Part shown: in pieces, positions 35,825 through 43,827 of the stretch | How positions within the stretch are numbered: position 1 is the first letter of the stretch | Layout: each line of letters begins with the position of its first letter | NCBI GenBank assembly: GCA_020250175.1 | Contig: JADCEN010000006.1 | Coordinates: 1 to 64,000 of the forward strand | Origin: Rhodobacter sp. | Lineage (GTDB): Bacteria > Pseudomonadota > Alphaproteobacteria > Rhodobacterales > Rhodobacteraceae | DNA length: 64,000 nt | Direction of reading: 5' to 3' | Made by a program: the position numbers and the translations under genes | The notes under the pieces: generated by a model | Told to the model about the DNA's origin: nothing | What the model saw: the letters and a program-made list of their open reading frames with translations, nothing else | Databases searched by the model: none

Positions 35825-36558
35825 GAGAGTTTCGCGACAAGCGCTACTGGCTGGTCGGCGCCAGCGAGGGGTTGGGGCGCGCCCTGGCGGAACGGCTGAG
35901 CGCCGCCGGGGCCGAGGTGATCCTGTCTGCGCGCAGCGCCGACCGGCTGGCCGAGGTGGCCGCGACCCTTCCGGGGCCTTCGGTGGCCGTGCCGGTGGAT
36001 GTTGCCGATACCGCATCCGTCCGCAAGGCCGCCGAGGCGGCGGGGCAGATCGACGGCGTGGTCTTTCTTGCCGGCCTTTACTGGCCGATGGCGGCGCAGG
36101 ATTGGAACGCCGATCAGGCAGAAACCATGTGTGACGTGAACTTCACCGGCTGCGCGCGGGTCATGGGGGCAGCCCTGCCCGCCATGGTGGCGCGGGGGGC
36201 GGGCCATGTGGTGATCACCGGCAGTCTGTCGGGCTTTCGCGGTCTGCCCGGCGCCATCGGCTATGGGGCCAGCAAGGCCGGGGTCATGGCGCTTGCGGAA
36301 TGCATGCAGGCCGATCTGCGCGGCAGCGGCATCGTGGTTCAGGTGGCGAACCCCGGTTTCATCCGCACCCGGCTGACCGACAAGAACAGCTTTTCGATGC
36401 CCTTCCTGATGGAACCGGCCGAAGCGGCCGATCACATGTTCCGCCACATGCAGACCAACCGCTTCAAGGTCAGCTTTCCCACGGTCTTTTCCTGGCTGTT
36501 CCGCCTGTCGCAGTTTCTGCCGGACTGGGCCTATTACCGGATATTCGCGCCGAAGTGA
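35821..36558 (+). CDS. Short-chain dehydrogenase/reductase
   Basis: This 245-residue SDR has the cofactor loop VGASEGLGRAL (residues 12-22) and the catalytic pair in YGASKAG, with the serine in TGSLSGFRG. NAD(P)-dependent oxidation or reduction of a hydroxyl/keto group is expected; the substrate is unknown. The C-terminal membrane-proximal part (FLMEPAEAADHMFRHM) is common to lipid-acting SDRs. It is the last gene of the five-gene ECF-linked operon; no terminator with a T-run was found after it. Confidence 0.88.
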   Translation: MREFRDKRYWLVGASEGLGRALAERLSAAGAEVILSARSADRLAEVAATLPGPSVAVPVDVADTASVRKAAEAAGQIDGVVFLAGLYWPMAAQDWNADQAETMCDVNFTGCARVMGAALPAMVARGAGHVVITGSLSGFRGLPGAIGYGASKAGVMALAECMQADLRGSGIVVQVANPGFIRTRLTDKNSFSMPFLMEPAEAADHMFRHMQTNRFKVSFPTVFSWLFRLSQFLPDWAYYRIFAPK

Positions 36559-36736
36559 CCGCAGGACGGGTTGCTGGCGGGCCCTTGTCCGGGCGCATTC
36601 CTGACAGGCGTTGCGCTGGCCGGGCAGGGCAATTGCGCGTTCGCCCGGAGTCGGTCCGGGCCAGCCGCAGTGGTCATGCTGGTGTTCGCCGCCTGACAAA
36701 ACAATACCCAACCACCGCTGCAAACCCTTCGCGGAC

Positions 36737-37207
36737 CTACAGGACGGCTGCGTCCCGTTGCATGAAGCAATGGGTCTCAGAGCGACCAATCTCTTTGAAA
36801 CCATGCCGTCGATACAGCGAACCTACCGGGTTCCAGTGCAAATACTCCAGCCGAACAGATAGCCCGAGGTCATTGGCCAGCGCGAGACAATGCGCAAGAA
36901 TTGCAGTCCCTGTTCCCTGACCTTGATGCTCCGGGAACAAATAGAACTCTCCGAAGCGCAAGTGATCTGTCTCCCGATGAAGCGACAGGGTTCCAATTCG
37001 CTGTTCTGCGCGCCGTATCTCGTAGAAGGCCTTGGCACTGAAGTTATGTTCATGCAGTCGGCGTTGGAAGGCTTCATCCCAGGTCCAGCGCCTGATGATA
37101 TGCGGTCCCATAGCCGCTTGCTTGGCCTGGAAAGCAAATGCCACGTCGCCGGGCGCGCTGCCAAGCCGGGCAAACGTCAGATCAGGAGGGAGGTCAGGCA
37201 AATCCAT
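36737..37207 (-). CDS. GNAT family N-acetyltransferase
   Basis: This 156-residue protein has a GNAT core: IRRAEQRIGTLSLHRETDHLRFGEFYLFPEHQGQGTGTAIL gives the acetyl-CoA site (QGQGTG), followed by LEYLHWNPVGSLYRRHGFKEIG. Acceptor is unknown. ATG 37207 (MDLPDLPPDL) is preferred over the 20-codon-longer ORF. Codon use and local GC are lower than flanking genes, and the upstream 36.56-36.73 kb stretch contains AT-rich patches, so it may be acquired DNA. It is convergent with the SDR operon and downstream of a flavin monooxygenase-like gene. Confidence 0.8.
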   Translation of the reverse strand: MDLPDLPPDLTFARLGSAPGDVAFAFQAKQAAMGPHIIRRWTWDEAFQRRLHEHNFSAKAFYEIRRAEQRIGTLSLHRETDHLRFGEFYLFPEHQGQGTGTAILAHCLALANDLGLSVRLEYLHWNPVGSLYRRHGFKEIGRSETHCFMQRDAAVL

Positions 37208-37317
37208 GCCCCATAGCCTTTCAGGTTGCGGCAGCGCCCGCAATATCTGCAAGGCTGCCCCCCGCACCTTCCTCCATGCAACCGGAACGGCGACAGCGGA
37301 ACAGCGGGAACCATTTG

Positions 37318-38559
37318 TCAGCCGGGGAACACCTGCCGCCGCGCGGCGATATGCTGCGCGAGATAATCGGCATCGTGCCAGACCCCCCAGATGAAGGGCG
37401 AGGCGCGCCGCGACAGCCAGGGCAGGCCCAGAAAATACAGCCCCGGCACCCCGGTCACGCCACGCCGATGGGCGGGACGCCCGTTTTCGTCAAAGGCATC
37501 GACCTTCAGCCAGCCGTAATCCAGCGCATAACCCGTGGCCCAGATGATGGCGGTGATACCGGCATCGGCCAGGGACAGGGAAAGGATCGGATTGCGCACA
37601 CAGTCTGGATCAGGGCCGATCAGGTGCGCGTCCGGGTCCGGCGGAAGGTCCAGCCGGTTCCGGTCGGCATAGGCATCGGCTTCGCGCAGCACGGTCAGGT
37701 AATTCGCATCCCCGTTGGCAATGTTTTGCGCCAGATCGGGGGCAAAGTGCAGAACCCCGTCGGAAAAGTGGCCCGCACGGCCCAGCAGCGTCATGCCCCG
37801 CGCGGCAAACCGGCGGAAATCCACCACATCGCCGCCGTTGGCGCCGCTGACGGCGATGGTCACATGTTCCATGCCCGGCGCACGGGCCTTTGCATCCCAA
37901 TAGCCCAGCGCCCCCAGCCACCAGACGAAATCCTTGCCGCGATAGCGCCGCGGCGGGCGGTCATGCGGGCCGATGGACAGATACACGCGCTTGCCCGCCC
38001 GCAGCAGCTCATCCGCGATCTGCGAACCGGAAGACCCGGCCCCCACGACCAGCACCGCACCCTCCGGCAGCTGGCCCGGATTGCGATAGGCGGAAGAATG
38101 CATCTGCACGATGCCCGTCGACTGGGGCACCAGATCGGGGATGATCGGGCGCTGGAACGGTCCGGTGGCAACAACCACATTGGCCGCCGTGATCTGCCCC
38201 TGCGGCGTTTTGGCGACGAAGCCGGTGCCATCGGCACCCTGTGCCAGGCCAAGCACCTCGACCCCTTCCCGGATCGGGGCGTTGATCCGGCGCGCATAGG
38301 TGAGGAAATAGTCGACAATCGCCTCCTTGCCCGCAAAGCTGTCAGGATCGATGCCCGCGAATTCCAGGCCGGGGAACCGGTCATGCCAGGCCGGGCCGTT
38401 CGCAACCAGCGAATCCCAGCGTTCCGTCCGCCAGCGTTCGGCAATCCGGTGCCGTTCGACAACCAGATGCGGCACGCCCTGAAGGCCCAGATGTTCGCTC
38501 ATCGCGACACCGGCCTGCCCGCCGCCGATGACCAGCGTTTCAACCTGTTCGATCGTCAT
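37318..38559 (-). CDS. Flavin-containing monooxygenase-like NAD(P)/FAD oxidoreductase
   Basis: This 413-residue protein has the FAD motif VIGGGQAGVAMSEHL at about residues 10-24, RWRTERWDSLVANGPAW, and a second dinucleotide fold at VVGAGSSGSQIADELL (about 168-183). The ATG-type motif ATGYALDYGW comes near the end. These place it with FMO/YcdM-like and CzcO-type group B monooxygenases that oxygenate N, S or ketone substrates with NADPH. Substrate is unknown. The gene stands alone, with the GNAT gene downstream. Confidence 0.85.
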   Translation of the reverse strand: MTIEQVETLVIGGGQAGVAMSEHLGLQGVPHLVVERHRIAERWRTERWDSLVANGPAWHDRFPGLEFAGIDPDSFAGKEAIVDYFLTYARRINAPIREGVEVLGLAQGADGTGFVAKTPQGQITAANVVVATGPFQRPIIPDLVPQSTGIVQMHSSAYRNPGQLPEGAVLVVGAGSSGSQIADELLRAGKRVYLSIGPHDRPPRRYRGKDFVWWLGALGYWDAKARAPGMEHVTIAVSGANGGDVVDFRRFAARGMTLLGRAGHFSDGVLHFAPDLAQNIANGDANYLTVLREADAYADRNRLDLPPDPDAHLIGPDPDCVRNPILSLSLADAGITAIIWATGYALDYGWLKVDAFDENGRPAHRRGVTGVPGLYFLGLPWLSRRASPFIWGVWHDADYLAQHIAARRQVFPG

Positions 38560-38799
38560 GGCGGCATCCTTCCGGTTTCCTGTGGCGCGGGGGCAGCGGG
38601 CCTGGGCAAGCTCACCCGTCTGCCGAAGCTGCCCGTTCGCAGACCCATCTATCCTTTCCGGCCCCGATCAGACAACGGCCAAGCAGACATCAGACGCAAC
38701 TGCCCCGAAGGATCGCGGCACGTGGCCGGGCTTCGCGCCTTTTGCGCCGGGCTGCGGGCGGCGTTTCCACCCGCCCCCGCCCCATGTTAGGCTTGATCC

Positions 38800-40053
38800 A
38801 TGCCTGCGCTGTGCCGCGACTGTCTGACCCGGTTTTCCGGCGGCCCCCGCTGCCCGGCCTGCCGCAGCCCGCGCCTTGTTGCCCATGCGGAACTTGAAAC
38901 GCTGGCAATTGCCCATATGGATTGTGATGCCTTCTACGCCAGCGTCGAAAAGCGCGACAATCCCGCCCTGCGCGACCAGCCGGTGATTGTGGGCGGCGGA
39001 AAGCGGGGCGTGGTATCGACCTGCTGCTATATTGCGCGGATCAGCGGCGTACGCTCGGCCATGCCGATGTTTCAGGCGCTGAGGCTGTGCCCGCAGGCGG
39101 TGGTCGTGAAGCCCCGCATGTCCGTCTACGCGGACGTGTCGCGCCAAATCCGGGCCCTGATGGAACGGCTGACGCCCGCCATCGAACCCTTGTCGCTGGA
39201 CGAGGCCTTTCTGGACCTGTCCGGCACCGGACGCCTGCATGGCGCGCCCCCTGCCGTGCTGCTGTCGCGATTGGTCAGGCAGATGGAAGAGGGGTTGGGC
39301 ATTACAGGGTCCATCGGCCTGTCGCACAACAAGTTCCTGGCAAAGATCGCGTCTGACCTCGACAAGCCGCGTGGCTTTTCGGTGATCGGACGGGCGGATA
39401 CGGCCGATTTCCTGCGCCCGAAACCGGTCCGGATCATCTGGGGCGTGGGCGAGGCCGGGCAGGCGGCACTGGCCGCTGCGGGCATCCGCACCATTGCCGA
39501 CCTGCTGCGCTGGGACCGGCGCGATTTGCAGGCGCGGTTCGGCAGCATGGGCGACCGGCTCTTTCATCTGGCACGGGGTGAAGATACCCGCCCGGTCAAC
39601 CGGGATGAGCGGATGAAATCAGTCTCGGCCGAAACCACATTTGATGAAGACACGTCAGACCCGGATGTTCTTGACGGCCATCTCTGGCGGCTGGCCGAAC
39701 GGGTGGCCGACCGGGCAAAGGCCAAAGACCTGGCCGGGCGCACCGTCACGCTGAAGCTGAAGCGGGCCGATTTCCGCATCGTCACCCGCCGTCACAGCCT
39801 GCCCGACCCCACACAAACCGCCGACCGGCTGTACCGCGAGGCCCGCGCGCTGTACGACGCGGCGCGCGACCCCGGCCCGTTCCGCCTGATCGGCGTCGGC
39901 CTGTCCGAGCTGACCCCGGCAGATGAGGCTGACCGCCTGTCAGACCTGCTCGACCCGCAGGCAGCCACCCGCCGCGCCGCCGAACGCGCCACCGACGCCA
40001 TCCGCGCCCGATTTGGCAAGGATGCCATCATCAGGGGCCGCGCCCTGCGCTGA
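38800..40053 (+). CDS. dinB: DNA polymerase IV with N-terminal zinc ribbon
   Basis: This 417-residue Y-family polymerase performs translesion synthesis. The palm carboxylates are in HMDCDAFYASVE (Asp41) and LSLDEAFLDL (about 133-142). The little-finger region is ETTFDEDTSD to FRLIGVGLSEL. Unlike E. coli DinB it starts with a zinc ribbon, Cys5, Cys8, Cys18 and Cys21 (CRDCLTRFSGGPRCPAC), a form seen in alphaproteobacteria. There is no obvious LexA box in the short upstream region. It is convergent with hutG, with one base between stops. Confidence 0.93.
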   Translation: MPALCRDCLTRFSGGPRCPACRSPRLVAHAELETLAIAHMDCDAFYASVEKRDNPALRDQPVIVGGGKRGVVSTCCYIARISGVRSAMPMFQALRLCPQAVVVKPRMSVYADVSRQIRALMERLTPAIEPLSLDEAFLDLSGTGRLHGAPPAVLLSRLVRQMEEGLGITGSIGLSHNKFLAKIASDLDKPRGFSVIGRADTADFLRPKPVRIIWGVGEAGQAALAAAGIRTIADLLRWDRRDLQARFGSMGDRLFHLARGEDTRPVNRDERMKSVSAETTFDEDTSDPDVLDGHLWRLAERVADRAKAKDLAGRTVTLKLKRADFRIVTRRHSLPDPTQTADRLYREARALYDAARDPGPFRLIGVGLSELTPADEADRLSDLLDPQAATRRAAERATDAIRARFGKDAIIRGRALR

Positions 40054-40054
40054 G

Positions 40055-40930
40055 CTATTCGGCGGCCAGCGGCAGGCCCTGCCGCCCGAATCCGGCGGCG
40101 AGCCGCGCGATTACCCCGGCCATCAGCGCCTCGAACGCGGCGAAGTCCGGCCGACGTTTGATCCGCGCCTCGTCCATATACAGCGCACGGTCGATCTCGA
40201 TCTGCACGACATGCTGGCAGCGGGACGGCCGGCCATAGGCCTGGGCGATATAGGCCCCGGCGAAGGGCGCGTTGCGCGCCACGCGCAGGCCGGCCTCCAG
40301 AAAGGCGGATTCGACCAGTTCCATCACCTCGCGGCCCGCCGCCGCCCCAAAGCGGTCGCCCAGAACCACTTCGGGCCGGGGCTGGCCGGGGCGGGCATGC
40401 GCCTCGATCGCCTCGTGCGGCATGGAATGGCAGTCGATCAGCACCGCCTCGCCGAACATCTCCAGGCTTTCGCCGATCAGGGTCCGCAGGGCCTGATGAT
40501 AGGGGTGCCACAGGGTATCGATCCGCATCTGCGCCTCGCGCAGGGGGATTTTTCCGGTGTAGATCGCCCGTCCGTTGGCCACGACGCGTGGAATCACACC
40601 CAGCCCGGAACTGACGCGCGGATTGTGCGGTGCCCGGATCACGCCCTCGATCAGGGCCGGATCAAGCTCGTCGACCGCCCGGTTCAGATCGACATAGGCA
40701 CGGGGAACGCGGGCGGCGATCAGCGGCGCGCCCCACTGCGGTGCCCTGGCGAACAGCTCGTCCACAAAGGCATCTTCCGATGACCGGATCGCCTGTTCAT
40801 CCAGCGGGCTGCGCAGCAACAGCGCGGCAGGATAGTCTTTTCCACTGTGCGGGGATGAGAATATCACCGGCGTATCGCGGCGGTCGGGGCGAAACAGACG
40901 GAAGGCGGGGAACGGGACAGGTGCTTGCAT
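40055..40930 (-). CDS. hutG: N-formylglutamate amidohydrolase family protein
   Basis: This 291-residue protein has PVIFSSPHSGKDYP, RVPRAYVDLNRAVDELDP, EAVLIDCHSMP and VVLGDRFGA, the conserved blocks of N-formylglutamate deformylase (histidine degradation via N-formylglutamate). It shares features with predicted N-formylglutamate amidohydrolases outside hut operons, so the substrate may be broader. No other hut gene is adjacent, though a HutD-like gene is at 30 kb. It is divergent from the tRNA-Val/rpmJ promoter. Confidence 0.85.
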   Translation of the reverse strand: MQAPVPFPAFRLFRPDRRDTPVIFSSPHSGKDYPAALLLRSPLDEQAIRSSEDAFVDELFARAPQWGAPLIAARVPRAYVDLNRAVDELDPALIEGVIRAPHNPRVSSGLGVIPRVVANGRAIYTGKIPLREAQMRIDTLWHPYHQALRTLIGESLEMFGEAVLIDCHSMPHEAIEAHARPGQPRPEVVLGDRFGAAAGREVMELVESAFLEAGLRVARNAPFAGAYIAQAYGRPSRCQHVVQIEIDRALYMDEARIKRRPDFAAFEALMAGVIARLAAGFGRQGLPLAAE

Positions 40931-40970
40931 GGCACATCTATAGCGCCATTTCCCGCCGAACCAAAAGCTC

Positions 40971-40999
40971 TTGAACAGCCAGCCGACTCCTTTTATAGA
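40971..40999 (+). promoter_or_regulatory. Sigma-70 promoter for tRNA-Val and possibly rpmJ
   Basis: TTGAAC and TATAGA are separated by 17 bp. Transcription would start near 41006, about 70 nt before the tRNA. This is one of the best sigma-70 matches in the window. Confidence 0.65.
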
Positions 41000-41075
41000 C
41001 CGTGGACCGACGCGGTTCCGCCCGCGTCCTTTTCTTTGGTGCAGACCGGGAAAGGATCGGCGGGCTGATCGGCGT

Positions 41076-41150
41076 GGGCGGTTAGCTCAGCGGTAGAGCA
41101 CTACGTTGACATCGTAGTGGCCACTGGTTCGATCCCAGTACCGCCCACCA
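41076..41150 (+). tRNA. tRNA-Val (GAC anticodon)
   Basis: A 75-nt cloverleaf has acceptor GGGCGGT/ACCGCCC, D-arm with GCTCAGCGGTAGAGC, anticodon stem CTACG/CGTAG with loop TTGACAT (anticodon GAC), T-arm with GGTTCGATCC, and an encoded A-CCA 3' end. It reads GUC/GUU valine codons. It is followed 73 nt later by rpmJ on the same strand. Confidence 0.95.
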
Positions 41151-41223
41151 TTCGCCGCCCCGGATGAACTCCGGGGCACAGTGATTTCCTGGCGCAGACG
41201 CGCCGCGAAGAAGGAGAAGACCG

Positions 41224-41349
41224 ATGAAGGTTGCGAACTCGCTCCGCTCGCTGAAGACGCGTCATCGCGATTGCCAGATCGTGCGCCGCAAGGGCCGCGT
41301 CTATGTGATCAACAAGACGCAAAAGCGCTACAAGGCCCGTCAGGGCTGA
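41224..41349 (+). CDS. rpmJ: 50S ribosomal protein L36
   Basis: This 41-residue protein ([22 protein letters not shown], then [17 protein letters not shown]) is ribosomal protein L36, the smallest ribosomal protein. It has a single cysteine, so it is the zinc-free C- type typical of alphaproteobacteria. It is too short for the ORF track. A GAAGAAGGAGAAG purine stretch (GGAG) precedes the ATG. It sits 73 nt behind tRNA-Val and probably shares its transcript. Confidence 0.95.
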   Translation: MKVANSLRSLKTRHRDCQIVRRKGRVYVINKTQKRYKARQG

Positions 41350-41376
41350 GGCATCAGAAAGCAGAAGTGTCTGAAC

Positions 41377-41404
41377 GGGCCGCCCTGGGAAACCTTGGCG
41401 GCCC
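41377..41404 (+). terminator. Stem-loop after rpmJ
   Basis: GGGCCGCC and GGCGGCCC form a perfect 8-bp stem with a 12-base loop 27 bp after the rpmJ stop. No T-run follows, so efficient intrinsic termination is uncertain. Confidence 0.45.
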
Positions 41405-41422
41405 ATGTCATTGAAGCGCGCC

Positions 41423-42037
41423 ATGCACCCGAACCCCGCCTTCCGCCAGATGCCCGAGGCGCGCAATCTTGCCTTTTCGCGGGCGCGCGGTTTTGGCATT
41501 CTGGCGGTCAACGGCGCAGAGGGCCCGCTGGCGGCGCATGTTCCGTTTCTGATCGGTGCGGATGGCACCGTGGCCGACCTGCACCTTGCCCGGTCCAACC
41601 CCATTGCACGGGCCGGTTTGCCCGCGCCCGCACTGATCGCCGTTTCCGGCCCCGATGCCTATATCTCGCCCGATTGGTATGGCATCGAAGATCAGGTGCC
41701 CACCTGGAATTACGTTGCCGTCCATCTGCGCGGTACCCTTTCGCCCCTTCCGGTGGACACGCTGCGCGACCATGCCGATGCGCTTTCGGCCCGGTTCGAA
41801 GCCGGTCTTTTGCCAAAGACGCCCTGGGAATCGCAAAAGATGACCGATGGCGTGATGGACCGGATGATGCGCATGATCCTGCCCTTCCGCCTGACCCTTA
41901 CCGGCATCGACGGCACCTGGAAGCTGAACCAGAACAAACCGGCAGGGGCGCGCCTTGCCGCCGCCGATGCGCTGGCGGCGCGGGGTGGTGAGCCGGACAC
42001 AACCGCACTGGCCCGCCTGATGCGGCAGGCCGACTGA
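41423..42037 (+). CDS. PaiB-type FMN-binding protein
   Basis: This 204-residue protein fits the PaiB/FMN-binding split-barrel family: MHPNPAFRQ, FGILAVNGAEGPLAAHVPFLI, YISPDWYGIEDQVPTWNYVAVHLRG and LTGIDGTWKLNQNKP. Bacillus PaiB is annotated as a protease-synthesis/sporulation repressor, but many members are simple flavin-binding proteins. ATG 41423 gives the usual N-terminus; ATG 41405 would add six residues. The L36 hairpin ends just before it. Confidence 0.87.
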   Translation: MHPNPAFRQMPEARNLAFSRARGFGILAVNGAEGPLAAHVPFLIGADGTVADLHLARSNPIARAGLPAPALIAVSGPDAYISPDWYGIEDQVPTWNYVAVHLRGTLSPLPVDTLRDHADALSARFEAGLLPKTPWESQKMTDGVMDRMMRMILPFRLTLTGIDGTWKLNQNKPAGARLAAADALAARGGEPDTTALARLMRQAD

Positions 42038-42039
42038 GG

Positions 42040-42432
42040 TCAGGCAACGGATACACCTTCGGCACGGGCGGCCCGGACGAGGGCAATGTCACCGGTTGCC
42101 AGCGCCCCTGATCGGCGCAGGGCAAGTTCAAGATAAAGCGCATCATATCCGGATAGTCCGTGGCTGCGGGCCAGTCTGAAAACTGCCGCGCTGGAAGGTT
42201 CTGCGTCGAGGGAGATACTGAGACGCCCCAATGCAGCAAGCGCATCTTCGGTTCCGCTGACTTTCAAACGCTGGCGGCGTTCTGCGACCAATAGAATGTT
42301 GCGCAACTCAATCCAAAGCAGCGTCGGGGCGATGAAGTCACCATGCTGCCGGGCAAGTGCGGCCAAGTCATAGCCCGACTCGCCAGGCATCAGCCATGCC
42401 GCAACGGCCGATGCATCGGCGATCAAGGGCAA
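42040..42432 (-). CDS. PIN-domain (VapC-like) toxin
   Basis: This 130-residue protein has a PIN fold: LIADASAVAAWLMPGESGYDL with Asp6, LLWIELRN with the second acidic residue, and GLSGYDALYLELALRRSGALATGD with the later aspartates. VapC toxins are Mg-dependent ribonucleases, often cutting tRNA. It overlaps the Phd-like antitoxin gene by 10 bp, the normal TA arrangement with antitoxin first. Its 3' end is 2 bp from the PaiB-like gene. Confidence 0.85.
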   Translation of the reverse strand: MPLIADASAVAAWLMPGESGYDLAALARQHGDFIAPTLLWIELRNILLVAERRQRLKVSGTEDALAALGRLSISLDAEPSSAAVFRLARSHGLSGYDALYLELALRRSGALATGDIALVRAARAEGVSVA

Positions 42433-42671
42433 CGACGCGCCTCATCACGCGCACTCAGGATTTCTTCCATGGTCCAGTCCAGTTTGAGCCTGTCCCGCAA
42501 CACGCGAAACGCCTCGATCTGATCTGTTCGGGAAAGAGTTCTGCCATGCACGGGCGAAAGCACCGCAACCGCCTTTCCGCGCCGGGTGATGGTAATGCTC
42601 TCACCCGCTTCAACGGCGGCCAGAAGTTCCGACAGATGCGTCTTTGCTTCGAATGCTCCAACTTCACGCAT
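42423..42671 (-). CDS. Phd/YefM family antitoxin
   Basis: This 82-residue protein has the Phd/YefM DNA-binding head VGAFEAKTHLSELLAAVEAGESITITRRGKAVAVL and a C-terminal toxin-binding tail (ILSARDEARRC). It should repress its own operon and neutralise the PIN toxin. ATG 42671 is preferred because GGAGCA lies 6 bases upstream; the ORF track's start 18 codons earlier lacks this, and ATG 42683 is a further alternative. The pair lies in core chromosome between two flavin/GST genes. Confidence 0.82.
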   Translation of the reverse strand: MREVGAFEAKTHLSELLAAVEAGESITITRRGKAVAVLSPVHGRTLSRTDQIEAFRVLRDRLKLDWTMEEILSARDEARRCP

Positions 42672-42773
42672 CGCTTGCTCCATTTGACTGGTCTGTAATC
42701 TGGTTGGTTCAGCAGCCCGTTTCAATCCGGTTCAGGATGCACTAAGCTTTTCCTGTTCCAGCGGAGGATACCG

Positions 42774-43379
42774 ATGCGCCTGTTTCATTCCCCAACTTCC
42801 CCCTTTGTCCGCAAGGTGATGGTCACCCTGCATGAGACCGGACAGACGGGCGATGTCACGCTGGTTCCGGCAAAGGGAACGCCCGTTGATGCGGGATCGA
42901 TGCCGGTGGCGCTGAACCCGCTGGGCAAGATTCCGGCGCTGGCCCGGGATGATGGCCCGGCGTTGTACGACAGCCGGGTGATCTGCCGGTATCTGGATGA
43001 CCAGGCACAGGCCGGGCTGTATCCCGCGTCGCGCCTGTGGGATGTGCTGACGCTGGAGGCGACGGCCGACGGGATCATGGATGCCGCCGTGCTGATCATC
43101 TACGAATCGCGGGTGCGCCCGGAAGACCACCGCTTTGCGCCCTGGGTTGACGGGCAGTGGACCAAGATCGACCGCACCCTGGATGCGCTGGAACAGCGCT
43201 GGCTGAGCCACCTGCACGGGCCGCTTGACATGGGGCAGATCGCAGTCGGGACGGCGCTGGGCTATCTGGATTTCCGCCATGGCGAGCGGGGGTGGCGCAA
43301 CGGACGGCCCGGGCTGGCCGCATGGGATGCGGTCTTTGCCGAACGTCCCTCGATGGTGGCAACGCGGCCTGTCGCGTGA
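42774..43379 (+). CDS. Glutathione S-transferase
   Basis: This 201-residue protein has a thioredoxin-like N-domain (MRLFHSPTSPFVRKVMVTLHE, NPLGKIPALARDDGPALYDSRVICRYLDD) and an all-helical C-domain. The SPTSPFVRKV start and the ESRVI glutathione-site pattern (here DSRVI) are typical. It likely detoxifies electrophiles or peroxides; substrate is unknown. It is a separate gene from the GST at 52.4 kb. ATG 42774 has GGAGG nearby (GCGGAGGATACCG). Confidence 0.87.
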   Translation: MRLFHSPTSPFVRKVMVTLHETGQTGDVTLVPAKGTPVDAGSMPVALNPLGKIPALARDDGPALYDSRVICRYLDDQAQAGLYPASRLWDVLTLEATADGIMDAAVLIIYESRVRPEDHRFAPWVDGQWTKIDRTLDALEQRWLSHLHGPLDMGQIAVGTALGYLDFRHGERGWRNGRPGLAAWDAVFAERPSMVATRPVA

Positions 43380-43827
43380 CTTGGCGCTGCCGCTGGCGCA
43401 ATTCCTGACGGTCCTGGCCTGAACATCGCCTTGCCCCGGCCAAATGTGCTGAACACCATTGCCCCGCTTTGCGCCGGGTCTGCCGGTGTCGCAACTGCGC
43501 TGCACGCGCCGCAAGTTCTGGCATGTTCAATCCCGGCAGCCGCGCATCTTTGCCTGCGGTCCCGCCATGGAATTTCGGCAGTGGACGGGGTTTTCCCGCC
43601 ACCTTTGCCCCTCCTCTGCCGGCAAAACGGCTGCGCCATGGCCCCTGAATGTCTTTCTGCGGCAGGAAAGGGACGAAAATCGCTGCAACTGCGGCGATCT
43701 GCGCGCCTTTGTCCGCTGGACGACCGCACGCGGGCACTCTAAAACGCGCCGCAGAGGGGTGCAGGCAACTGCCGCCCGATCCGATCACGGGTCCGCGCCT
43801 TACGGGCCCCCAAAGGGAGAAGATCTC
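43380..43827 (+). other. Gene-free stretch upstream of petABC
   Basis: This 448-bp stretch has only shadow ORFs. The petA frame stays open upstream to 43459, but the extension lacks family similarity. Promoters for petABC should lie here; no convincing -35/-10 pair was picked out. A palindrome-rich segment near 43660-43700 has no clear identity. Confidence 0.5.

Noticed and set aside
43459-43827. N-terminal extension of petA
   Set aside because: The extra 123 codons resemble no Rieske protein, and the Tat signal starts after GTG 43828.
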